From contig MU839105.1 of NCBI GenBank assembly GCA_030685235.1, positions 415,134 through 479,133 on the forward strand: a stretch of DNA of 64,000 bases, written 5' to 3'. The stretch comes from Copromyces sp. CBS 386.78. Lineage: Eukaryota; Ascomycota; Sordariomycetes; Sordariales; Sordariaceae. This document shows, piece after piece, positions 38,691 to 49,164 of this stretch. Made by a program: the position numbers and the translations under genes. The notes under the pieces are model-generated. The model was not told the origin of the DNA. It ran no database searches and saw only the letters and a list, made by a program, of their open reading frames with translations. Position 1 is the first letter of the stretch. Each line of letters opens with the position of its first letter.

Positions 38691-38908
38691 TATTATAGGG
38701 TTAGAGCTTAAGGGTTAAACCTAGCTAATATTAAGTCTATAAAGCCTGCGAAGGCTCTGGTCCGGATACTCCGGCCTTGGCACCACGGTGTACAAAACCC
38801 TTTTCCGACTACACCCTTCTAGTATAGTCTCCTTTCCCCTTTGTCAAATATTATCATTTCAACCTTATACGACTGCTCGCTGTGCCTTACTCTTGCAGAC
38901 CCGTTACA
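38691..38908 (+). repeat. 3' LTR of element D
   Basis: 218 bp. Mutated at its inner start (TATTATAGGG) and almost unmutated over its last 120 bp, ending CCGTTACA. Confidence 0.88.
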
Positions 38909-39268
38909 TTTTCGAAGAATTATTCGTACTTAGAGCCGACGATAACGTTAATTATAAAAATAGTAACATTAAAATTAATAATAAGGGCCGCTATTTAAAT
39001 AATTATAATCGTTCTAATTAATATTTACTACCTTATAACGTAAATAATATCCGTTAACTACTTTATAGCGATAAAAAAGAGGTCTATCGCAATACGACGA
39101 AAGAGAGGTCTATTGCATTACGACGAAGGAGAAGTTTGTCGCGGTACGACGAAGGAGAGGTATATCGCGATGCGACGAAATCGCAGGCTCGTCGGAAATA
39201 CTTACAACGGCGGCGATAAATTTATTTTAAAATATACGCGCGTAGTATAATAGTAAGGTACAATTAAC

Positions 39269-39500
39269 TATTACGGGGTTGATACCGTTGAGGGTATAGT
39301 TAAATATACGTAGTTGTACGAGGAAGGAAAGAAGGAGAAGAGGGAGGAGTACGGTCTGGATATAGGGTAGGCTGTGCCGTACTTGGATCTAGACCGAAGC
39401 CTACTAGTACGTGCGTGCATGCGGTCCTATTAGCCAATGGCCAATAGACTTAATTATATAGTACCCAGTACTATGTGCTATTACAAGTAATCCTGTGATA
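39269..39500 (-). repeat. LTR 4 (5' LTR of element B)
   Basis: 232 bp, TATTACGGGG to CCTGTGATA, followed by the target duplication CTTCC. Confidence 0.9.
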
Positions 39501-39505
39501 CTTCC

Positions 39506-39580
39506 TTTCTCTTATAACCTCTCCTGTCCTCTTACAACTTCTCCTCTCCTCTCACAACCAACTAACCCTTATCTATTCTA
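39506..39580 (+). promoter_or_regulatory. Pyrimidine-rich tract, possible leader of the next relic gene
   Basis: About 70 bases almost wholly C and T (CTCTCCTGTCCTCT-type runs), just after element B's target duplication and just before plus-strand coding-like sequence. CT-rich leaders are common in highly expressed fungal genes. If so, B inserted into the leader or promoter of the gene that follows. Confidence 0.35.
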
Positions 39581-41820
39581 AAACCATCAATTTTATTAAT
39601 AATACTAAACTAATAATTCCCCCTAAAATAAAATCTACTAATAATATACTATAGCGCCTCCTAAGCAAATTAAGAACAAAACTAATAAAATACCCTATAT
39701 TACCGTCCTAATCAACGTTAACTAATTATAACTACTATAATATCCGCCGTTCGAATAATACTATAACCCAATTATAAATAACGCTATAATAATAACTAAC
39801 AACAATTTAAAATTAATTATATTAAAATACCCTAATTATACCAGATATTACAACCTAAATACTATCTACAATACTATTCCAAATATCCTACAATAACCGG
39901 ATAGCAGAAACTTTTCCTTTATTAGAAAGGACTTAAAAATACTAATAATAATAGACCGGGAATTCGCCAAACTCCAAAAAACTATACCAATCGGCTAAAT
40001 ATTAATATATTAATTAAATTTCTCTACGACCAGGGTTAAAACTCCGGAATTCGCTACCTTAATTAAATATAAGAGCCTATCAAACTTTTATCAATATTTA
40101 AATTATAATTATAAATTTTATCTACTTCTATTCTTTATTTATAAAAAAATAGATTTTACTCCTATAAAAATTATTAAAATAATTTTCACAAAAGTAAAAT
40201 CTACTTTCTATCCTACCTACTTTAATGGGAATAAAATATACCTTAATTCTATTAAACAATATTTGCTATCCGAAATTAAAATAATACCCAAAATACCTAA
40301 CCTATTAAAACCCTTCTAATAAATATATACTAATAAAAAATAGTAATTAATTAATTCAAGCCCTTAACCAACCTTAAAAAGCTAAATCCCGCTAAAAACT
40401 AAAATAGTATTAAATTTCCAAAATCGTATTAAAAATTATATATAAAAGCTATTAACAATTTTAATAACTCTAATATTACATATATTATAAAAACAATTTC
40501 CGACGCACCCTTCGAATCCCTACCAATCCGGGCCGTAGTAATCCGAAACGGTAACTTCAACCCCCCTATACTTAAAATCGCCGCTAACAACATTTATTTA
40601 TATAAAACCATTATTACTAACCTCTTTTTAACTTTATATAAAATATTTATATTACCCCGCTACTAAAGCCCGCCATATCATTAATAAAACGTCGTAAAAG
40701 AGAATACTTATACTCATAGAAATTATTACATCAATAATTAATTTAAAATATTATAAACCTTTACCTTCTTTCTATATAAAAAGCAGGGTAAAATTACCCT
40801 AAATTCTATATACGCAATTAAAAATAATAACGTTCTAATTAGCAAGCTACAAATATTTATAACTTCGGCAAATACTAATCTCGTACCAGCTAGGGCGGTA
40901 GAATAAATTATAAAAATTCAATTAAATATTATATTTATATCGCTTAAAAAATACGTCTTTATTTAATAAAAAAAGTAAGAAAAAAATTACTAATTCCATA
41001 AATTAAATTAGAATAAATTTAAAACCTTCGAATACTTCGACCGCTAAACCCATCGTATTTACTAATTTAATACCTTTATAATATTTAATACTTTAATTTA
41101 CAATTTAAAAAACAATACCAATTTTAAAAACACATTAAAAAAATATAGCTCGGTCAACTTCGGAAAGGACCCATCCCCTTATTTAAATTATAAATTACTA
41201 ATAAATTTATTAAACGATTTATAAAATTAGTAAATAAAGATAATAATAATTAGACCGCATATTAATACTACTTCCTTCCCCCTCTTTTATAAAAATAACG
41301 CCCTAATTTATAAATATATATCGAATTCGAATAATATAATTAAATATATCGCCTAATTAATATAAGACCCTAAATCGGATTAGGAGGCTACTTAATCTTA
41401 TATTAAAAATAAAGTTATTAATAATATAATAATTAAATTATTAATTTCCAAGTAATATCCCCTATTTAATTATATTCCTAATAAAGAATTAATTATTAAA
41501 AGGATTCGTATATTTAAAAAGATAATTAAAAATCCTATAAACAAAGAAAGCGACCTACTAGCATTCAATTATAATAAATTCAAATTAACGTACAATTAAA
41601 TTAATTAAAACCTTAAAGGGAAAAATAAACGGAACCTCCTCCTATATTAAATTACTAGTAAATATATTTTATTTTAATTATAATTAACCTATTACCTACT
41701 CTAATAAAAATAAAATCTATCCTATACTAATTCATTATTAAATATATATATTATCTATTATATATTCTATTTCCCCCTAAAAGGTACTATACTTACAAAC
41801 GAAATTAATATAAGTAAAAC
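39580..41820 (+). pseudogene. Unidentified Gln-rich coding relic in tract E
   Basis: The plus strand reads as a coherent protein-like frame over its first 600 bases, rich in Ile, Leu and former Gln codons (for example LLSKLRTKLI and RIAETFPLLERT near 39650-39940). I do not recognise it. It may be the N-terminal part of the SNF2-like gene downstream or a separate gene. Hairpin-family arms occur at 40150-40240 and 41650-41715. Confidence 0.35.
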
Positions 41821-41823
41821 TCT

Positions 41824-41831
41824 TATTTATA
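41824..41831 (+). repeat. Left 8-bp target-site duplication of MITE 1
   Basis: TATTTATA, repeated at 42271-42278. Confidence 0.85.
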
Positions 41832-42270
41832 GAGAAACTCTATTCGCACGGGGATAAAACTCTATTCGCACGGGGGAAAAAAAAGTGAACTTCAATGTTT
41901 TTTTTAGAGCACTGAAAAGTTCCATATGAATGTAAAAAGTATATGATATTTTTTGTCATTTTTTTCTCTACCCAACGACATTTTTTTAAAGAACGTATAT
42001 ACACGGTAGCCCAAGGAAACTTTAGAAGAAGAAAACTATTATAAATAAATAATTGGGAAAATTAAAAGTTTAAAAGTTTAGAAAAATGGTATCTAGATAG
42101 CGGTTAGGGCTACAAAGATGGTACTTACCTTGAAAAATCCGTCAAAAATCAACGGATAATTCGGTACTGCTTTTGGTTTCATGCACCAAGGTTTGACTAA
42201 GTTATACTTAGAAAACCAAAGTGGATCCCCGTGCGAATAGAGTTTTATCCCCGTGCGAATAGAGTTTCTC
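41832..42270. mobile_element. hAT-like miniature element (MITE 1), 439 bp, free of RIP
   Basis: The ends are perfect inverted repeats of about 45 bp starting GAGAAACTCTATTCGCACGG. Each end contains the unit ACTCTATTCGCACGGGG twice in tandem, 22 bp apart. It is flanked by a perfect 8-bp duplication TATTTATA, the length typical of the hAT superfamily. There is no coding frame. Base composition is ordinary, with many CA/TG pairs, unlike the RIP-mutated sequence around it. It is related in termini, but not in interior, to 47690-48103. Confidence 0.88.
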
Positions 42271-42284
42271 TATTTATAATACTA

Positions 42285-44660
42285 TACTTTAAATAAAATA
42301 CATATGGCTATAAAAAATCTATTCCTAAAAGTAGCTTATCTAAATATACCCTAGTATACTAATCTTACTACCCAATCTAATTATCTAAACTTTTAACGAA
42401 CTTTAAGAATCCTTCCTCGACTTTAATTTTTATATTTAATTCGAAAATCCTAATTAAATAAAGGAAGGAAATAATCGGCGGGTAAAAACGCTAATTTAAA
42501 AAACCTTTAATAACTTTATATATACTTACGTACAATACCGCCAATATCCTAATATGGCTAAAATTATTATTATCGCTATATATTATACTATTATTAAACG
42601 TTAAATTTCCAAAAATAAAACAATAATCGGGAAGGGCGAACTAGCTTACAATTATAATAAATATATTTTATAAAATAAAATTATAATTATTCCTACACCG
42701 GATTAAACGGATACTAATAACGATACTAATTTAGACCTATTAGAATTTAACAACTTTAATAACGTTAACAATATATATACCAAATTAGATAATAATACCC
42801 GCGGACTTCTAAATAATCTATCCTAATAAATTTTTACTCTAATAAGAATAATAATTCTCAATTCTAATATAAATAAAATATACTAATCGTTAACCCTCTA
42901 TAAACGTACTAAAAAATACGAAATATATACTATTTATATAAATATTACGTCTATTAAAATATTAAATTCTAATCAATTATTATAAATAAAATTCAATTCG
43001 CTAAAAATATAAATTCTATTATTTTCCGCGCTATTCGGAAAATCCCTACGGCTACTCGCTTTATTTATTCAACAACCCCAATTCTAAATCGCCTAAATAA
43101 TATTAATATATTTATATTATTAATATAGGAAACATCCTTCTATAACGTCTTTAATAAACCAAAGTAATTTACTAATATATTAAATATAATCGATAATAAC
43201 GAATTCGTTACTTAATATAAAGATAGCGATAATTATATTATTAAATCGAATACCTTATATAATATTAAATAACATTAAAAATTCAAATAATAATACTTAT
43301 ATTTATAAATATAAATAATTATTACCCCTATTAATTCCGCTAAAATAATTAATAAATTAATTAATTAGATTATACGCTAAATATAAATATTAATCGTTAA
43401 TTAAAATATAATAACCCTATTCAAACTCCTAAATAATTTAATATCCTACCCCTCATCGAATATTCCCCCTATAAAAATACATACTATACATCTTTCTTAC
43501 AGGCTTAAAAAAAGGCTAATTATAAAACTTACTAATAATTTTTTAAAAAATATTATAATAAACCCTTCTAATTACGAAATCGACGAAATAAACCCCTATA
43601 TCGTTAATTCAAAGAAAGAAGATTAGAAAGTCGCACTTAATATAACCCTAATCAAATTATACCAATTCGCAGCATAAAATATCTATAAACTCTATATACT
43701 TACCTCAGATTCTATCCTCGGCAATTAATTACTAGAAATATCCGACCGTACAATCTAATACCTTATACATACTAATTATAAAGAGAAGAATTCTAAGAAA
43801 TCCAAATTAAATTCAAATTCGGACATATATCTCAACATTAATATTATTAACGAATTAATTAAACTAAATTATAATAGGGGCCTATCTTATATATTCATTA
43901 ATTTAGTAATAAATAAAGCCTTCTCCCCCTATATTAATAAATTCTATATATTTAAATAAATATTATCAAAATCGCCCCTCTTCGCCTAAATAATAAATAA
44001 ATATATAAAAATATTTTATTTGAAAAAATGTATATTAATAATTACCAATTCGCCGTAATTATAAATATAAATACCCCTCCATCCTATAAATTTTATTCCT
44101 AATAGAATTAAAATAAACTATTCCTATTAAAATAAAATCCGCCCCCTCTTATATACTCCCATCGGAATAAATTCTACCCTTATCCTACATATTCTTATTA
44201 GAATAATATATATATTAGAAATTAATTATCAAAATAAAATACTATACTTATTCCTTCGGAAGGTCGGCCTAAAGGTCGAAATAATTTACAACAAATAATC
44301 ATAAACCGAATATATTCGCATAGTAAATAAATAAAATTTAAACACTATAAACCTAAACATCTTCGTCCTAAATTCAGCCGTCTATACGGCTAGCCTCAAT
44401 TTATACTACTAATATTATATTAATATTAGCCTAAATTTCGTATAAAATTTAAATATAATCTTCCAATATATAGGGAAATTATATAGAATTAGCTAATATT
44501 AAATAGTAGAATAATATTTACTAACTATATATAAGATAATTTATAATTAGACCGAAGATTAAATATTATAAAAAATCAATACCGCCTACATCCTTTAACT
44601 CTAATTAATATAAAATATATTAATATTCTCTAATAAATTTATAAATTTATACCGAACTTC
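42285..44660 (+). pseudogene. SNF2-type helicase relic
   Basis: A plus-strand frame at about 44250-44600 matches the C-terminal half of SNF2/Swi2-family ATPases, DNA translocases that remodel chromatin. LRKVGLKVEIIY is followed by RIVN, then NIFVLNSAVYTASLNL (motif V region), and about 20 residues later Q-YIGKLYRIS with a former Gln next, corresponding to motif VI (Q-x-x-GR-x-x-RIGQ). Just before it, at 43850-44150, are segments GLSYIFINL, ILSKSPLF and LIITNSP, fitting the link between the two RecA-like lobes. The N-terminal lobe with the P-loop and DEAH box should lie at 42300-43700; I could not identify it with confidence. Dozens of RIP stops make it a dead gene. Confidence 0.58.
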
Positions 44661-45720
44661 AAATTAAAAAAGAAAGGAATACTAATAGTAGCCGGCCTAT
44701 ATTTCAAAACTTTATACGGCTATAAAACGGCCAAATATATATTCTCTTACAACTTTAATTATTTTTCGTAAATAATCGAAGCCTTATAAGGGGTCGAAGC
44801 TTACTATTCTATATAAACAAAAAACTTCGGCTATTTCTATTCAAAACTATTATTTATATTTATACAAATAATTAATACTAATTATACTAACGAAATCAAT
44901 TAAAAGAAGCTCAATAATAACCTTCCCTTACTAAACCCCTACTTTATAAATAAAAATATAAATTTAATAACCTACAAAAATATATTCGCTAAATTAAATT
45001 ATATAATAAAGGATACTAAATTACTTATTAAAGAATTCGCAAAAAACCTATTAAAAAACTCTAAGGGCGAAATTAAATAACGTATTAAAAGCACTAATGA
45101 ATTCGCTTTCAAAAACCAATAGAAAATTGTAATAACCTTTAAAAATAAAAAAATTAAAGCTAAACTCACTAAAAAAATTATTAATAAAAAAATAAAACTC
45201 CTCGTAAATAAATAAAATAAATTAATAAAAACGCTTACAATAAAGAAATTTATTACTTTATATAAGAAAATTAAGGAAGCGTTCAAAAATTAGCTATTTA
45301 TTAATCTAACAGAAAATAAAAATAATCCGCTATTTACCGTTATAGAAATTAATAATCGGGTTTAACCCTTATTATCTTCTAAATTACAAACGAATCCGCT
45401 ATTTACTATTATAAAAATCCACAAACAAATCCAATCCCCCTTACCCTCTAAATTATAAGTACGTAAACGGGCTAAAAATAATAAAAATAATAAAGGCGTA
45501 TCCCTAAACGACCAATTCTTAAATAATCCGGATATCGTTAAAATCATCGACCTCGTATACAATTATATATACTAAATACCCTATATCCCCTTTACTAAAA
45601 GGGAGCCTCACACATACCTCTTAAAATCCATTAACGAACTTTTTAACCAGGAATGCCAATATACCCCTAAATATACGTATAATAATAATTATATTACTTA
45701 TAAGCCCTAATTATATTAGC
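44660..45720 (+). pseudogene. Lys-rich coding relic after the helicase
   Basis: Plus-strand frame that continues from the helicase domain or starts anew. At 45000-45300 it is rich in Lys (KDTKLLIKEFAKNLL, TKKIINKKIKLL), with few stops, and at 45520-45660 it reads VKIIDLVYNYIY and LLKSINELFNQ. It could be the C-terminal extension of the SNF2-like protein. No family is recognised. The 95-codon minus-strand frame at 44999-45286 is antisense to this and not real. Confidence 0.35.
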
Positions 45721-45724
45721 CCTT

Positions 45725-47680
45725 TAATCGCCCGGATTATAAAGTAGTCTAATAATTTAATATATAAAATAATAATTAAATAATATACATTTTAATAAAT
45801 TATACCGTATATAATAACAACGCTTATTAAATATTAATTAAAATTAAGGACTTTATATATAAATATAAAAAAGAAGTCGAATATCTTTTCAAAGGCTAAT
45901 AAAAATAAATTTTATTCTATTTAAAATAAAATTTATAACTAATTATATAAACCTCCTTCTCGGCTATAATATTATTTACGTTAATACTTAATTCCTATAT
46001 AAATAAAATCTAATAGTTTCAACCTCTCTTAATTCTAATAAAAATAAATTCACAAAATCTCAATCTTATTTTTAATTTACTTTATTTTACTTTTTTTATA
46101 CAATATAATAATTAAAATAAATTTATAATTTATAAGAAATTCGTAAAGGATAATATTAGGTATTTATATTATAATACTTAACGCGTATAAAAAATAAAAC
46201 CCTAATTAATAAACTACCTTATTGTAATAAAAGTAAAATCTAATATATTAAACCTAATATTACTATTAAAGTATAATTAAGAAAATTAACGGTCGTTAAC
46301 TATTAAAACTTTTAATTTAAATATAATACTTAAGAAAATTAATTATTTAAATATTATAATTTATTAACCCTATATATAACTATATAATATTAATGCTATA
46401 TCGAAAGTTACAAATTAATACCAACCATACTTAAACCCAATAATTATAATATATCCAAAATCTTAAAATATAAAAAACCAAAACTATTTTCAATTTTTAA
46501 TTTATATTTTTTTACGAATTAATCGGCAATCCAATTATAATTTACTTAATAACGCCCTACCTACCTAATTACAACAATTATTTAATTCAATCACTTAATT
46601 ATCGGGTTTATTTAAAATTAGAATTGGATATCTATTTAAAATCGCTAATTACAATATAAATTAAAATATACCACCGTTATATCCAATTTAATAAAAATAA
46701 ATTCGATTTCTAATTAATAAATAGTTAATAAAAAGGATAATCCGCCAAAAAAAACAAATTCGACCTACCTAATTAATTCCTATATCCGCTACTTTAAACC
46801 TAGCGGCGAAATACTCTTATTAAAACTACTATTCTAACCCTTAATACTTTATTATTATACCCGACTTAACGGAAAAAATATAACCTTATTAACGTTATTA
46901 ATTAATATTTAATTTTATACCGATTATTCTTTCTATAACTTTAAAAATTTCAATTTCTTTTAAAAATATAGATAGGCTATAGCTACTTATCCGGGCTTAT
47001 TAACTATACTATTTACTCATTTAATTATAAAGACTAATTATCGTTTAACTTCCCCATTTAATAAATAAATATTCTATAAATAAATACTTTAATATACCTA
47101 ATTTTATTAAACCGCACCGCCGTAATCTATTCACCAACTTTATATATTCGTTCGCTTCTACAATCGAATAGCCCGCGAACAAACTATTAAAATAGCGGAT
47201 ATAACTATATATTATACTAATAATTAAATAAGTATTTTATATAATAAAAAATTAAATAAGGATATTATAATATCCCGGATAAATTTAAGTACCATTATAT
47301 ATTATAAAATCTATTCGCTTATCTATATTATTTACCGCCTCCCTAAATATAACCCTATTTTATTTCTAATACCCTTAATTAAAATATCCTTAAAATAAAG
47401 CCTAACCTATTTAAATAATTAATAGAATTTACCTCCTTTACTCTCCTATTTTATTCCTAATATTAATTATATCGAATTTCTCCAAATACTATATTTCCCT
47501 TAACTCTATTTCTCCACCTAATATTTACACTTTAATCCAAATCTTTATTCTCTCTATACCTTATACTATATATTCATTTTACTATTATTTTACTATATTT
47601 TACAATATAACCTATAACGACTATATATATTTAATTCTTCTAATGTAAAAGATTAATTAATTAACTTAAAGATTTCGTAC
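45725..47680. other. Unidentified part of tract E
   Basis: RIP-mutated, C-biased sequence. Hairpin-family arms occur at 45905-45945, 46010-46060 and 46225. A plus-strand stretch at 47030-47400 reads somewhat protein-like (TAPP, FVRFYNRIARE) but I cannot name it. Confidence 0.4.
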
Positions 47681-47681
47681 T

Positions 47682-47689
47682 ATAATAAA
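47682..47689 (+). repeat. Left 8-bp target-site duplication of MITE 2
   Basis: ATAATAAA, repeated at 48104-48111. Confidence 0.85.
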
Positions 47690-48103
47690 GAGAAACTCTA
47701 TTTGTACGGACCTAAAACTCTATTTGTAGGGACTAAAAATTTAAATATTGAAAATAACTTTACGAAATAAAATCGGAAAATAGCAAAAGTAGTACCATTT
47801 TAATTCTTGATTTTTACCAGATTTAACTAAACTTGCCTGAGGGGTTAAGGACTTTCATAGCAGAAGATTTATTTTTCATATATATAATTCTTTAATTAAA
47901 ATTCTAATAATCTTCTTCTCCATTTCTAAGTGATTAGGGCGCTTCCTAAGAAAGTATAAGTATCGAAAAATAGAGAAAAAAAGGACAAATATTATAAGCC
48001 CGTTTTTCTATTCATAGCTTCGCGTTATCTTAGAGAAATCCTTAAACTCTAATTTTGGGGTCCGTACAAATAGAGTTTTAGGTCCGTACAAATAGAGTTT
48101 CTC
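47690..48103. mobile_element. hAT-like miniature element (MITE 2), 414 bp, free of RIP
   Basis: Inverted ends start GAGAAACTCTATTTGTACGG, and each end carries the ACTCTATTTGTACGGAC unit twice, as in MITE 1. Perfect 8-bp duplications ATAATAAA flank it. The interior has no gene and no clear similarity to MITE 1. CA and TG pairs are common, so RIP has not acted on it. The first terminal inner repeat on the left has one base missing relative to the right (TGTAGGG versus TGTACGG). Confidence 0.88.
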
Positions 48104-48282
48104 ATAATAAATAATCCTATACTAAAATACTTAATAAAACGTATTTTAATTAAATGTTAGTAATTAATCAAATATTTTTATAAATAAATATAAAAAATGT
48201 AAATACCTCTAATACACCTCCCGAATAATATTTTATATAATATAAATAATATAAAACGCTACTTAATAAAGAAACTATATAT

Positions 48283-48745
48283 ATAGTACTATTTAACGAA
48301 GACTACGCTAATACAAAACGGACGCTATCCAAAATATATTACCTTTAATTTATCTACTATATTAAATACTATTAACTATTTAATATTAATTAAATTAATA
48401 TACTATAATAGTAATTCGGCCTAAATAAATTAAACCTAATAAAGAAAAGTAAAACCGCTAAAATTATTATATTACTATAATAGACCGGCGGGAATTCCGA
48501 AGATCCAACCGATATAATACTATTTAATAAAAATTACGCTAATGCAAAACGGACGCTATCTAAAATATATTACCTTTAATCTATTTATTATATCGGATAC
48601 TACTAATTATTTAATATTAATTAAATTAATATACTATAATAATAATTCGATTTAAATAAACCAAACTTAATAAACAAAAGTAAGGCCGCTAAAACTACTA
48701 TTCGACTACAATAAACCGGCAAGAACTCCGAAAACCCAATTAATA
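48283..48745 (+). repeat. 231-bp tandem duplication
   Basis: Two copies in tandem. The anchor GACGCTATC occurs at 48321 and 48552, exactly 231 bp apart, and the following sequence stays alignable to a GACCGGCGGGAATTCCGAA-like end. Copies differ mainly by RIP-type transitions. Confidence 0.75.
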
Positions 48746-49000
48746 TTAAAGACCCTCTACTAAAGAAAGTAAAGCCAAACCCGAAAGGGAAGGGTAAAAC
48801 CGCTAAAATTACTATTTAATTATAATAAATCGGCGGAAATTCCGAAAACCCTACTAATATCGAAAGCCCTCTGCTAAAGAAAGAAAAACTAAATTTAAAA
48901 AGGAAAGGTAAGGCCGCCGAAATTACTATTCGATTATAATAAACTAATAGAAACTCTAAATACCGAATAGACTAAAAGGCTGCTAATAATATTAATATAT
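48680..49000 (+). repeat. 114-bp coding tandem repeat, about three units
   Basis: The anchor CCGCTAAAA/CCGCCGAAA falls at 48686, 48800 and 48914, each step 114 bp (38 codons, so the frame is kept). The 231-bp repeat just upstream contains one more, less regular copy of the core. Confidence 0.75.
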
Positions 49001-49164
49001 AAATAAATAACGAAAATAATTTATTAGAAAAATAACTAATATTAGAATAAATTTAATAATAATATAAAATATACTATATACTCCTATTATATTTATTTCC
49101 CGTAATATATTATATCCCTTTATATTACTTATACTATATAATTACTTTAATTAATTTAATTAAT

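Larger units (their letters stand above)
36788..38908 (+). mobile_element. Gag-only LTR retrotransposon D, 2121 bp
   Basis: A compact element with 218-bp LTRs (TGTCATAGGG to CCGTTACA at the cleaner ends), the 5-bp duplication TTTTC (36783-36787 and 38909-38913) and a purine tract GAGGGGAGTAGGGGGG before the right LTR. Its 1.7-kb interior has room for gag but no pol, and I see no RT or integrase motif, so it must be non-autonomous. Similar small gag-bearing LTR elements are known in plants as TR-GAG. It lies in the gag region of element B. Confidence 0.9.
15262..39500 (-). mobile_element. Ty3/gypsy element B, interrupted by A, C and D
   Basis: A full-length gypsy retrotransposon, coding on the minus strand. 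Its parts are 15262-15942, 23261-23584, 31050-36787 and 38914-39500, which sum to 7330 bp, close to the 7313 bp of its sister A. The LTRs at 15262-15493 and 39269-39500 are both exactly 232 bp, and CTTCC is duplicated outside them. A purine tract (GGAGGTAG on the minus strand) sits next to the left LTR, as expected for the 3' LTR. Minus-strand reading shows gag near 35400-36640, reverse transcriptase near 33300-34000 (YLNN where YLDD is expected at about 33355, a RIP change) and integrase near 31800-32100. It is heavily RIP-mutated and inactive. The 150-codon plus frame at 36185-36637 is the antisense of gag. Confidence 0.9.
48230..49160 (+). pseudogene. Lys/Gln-rich protein relic with tandem repeats
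   Basis: Plus-strand frame with former Gln codons as stops. It encodes repeats of about 38 residues, each with a KAAK-TI-L core, then NSENP, then PLLKKEK and a basic KRKGK end. The protein is charged, likely disordered, and of no family I know. It ends at about 49160 after an INNENNLLEK-like segment. The repeats are described separately. Confidence 0.45.

Noticed and set aside
41832..42270. Tc1/mariner assignment for the miniature elements, based on TA next to the ends
   Set aside because: Both copies show perfect 8-bp duplications, and the second has no TA dinucleotide on both sides.
44999..45286. 95-codon Leu/Phe-rich minus-strand frame
   Set aside because: Mirror of a Lys-rich plus-strand relic; Lys AAA codons give Phe/Leu on the other strand.
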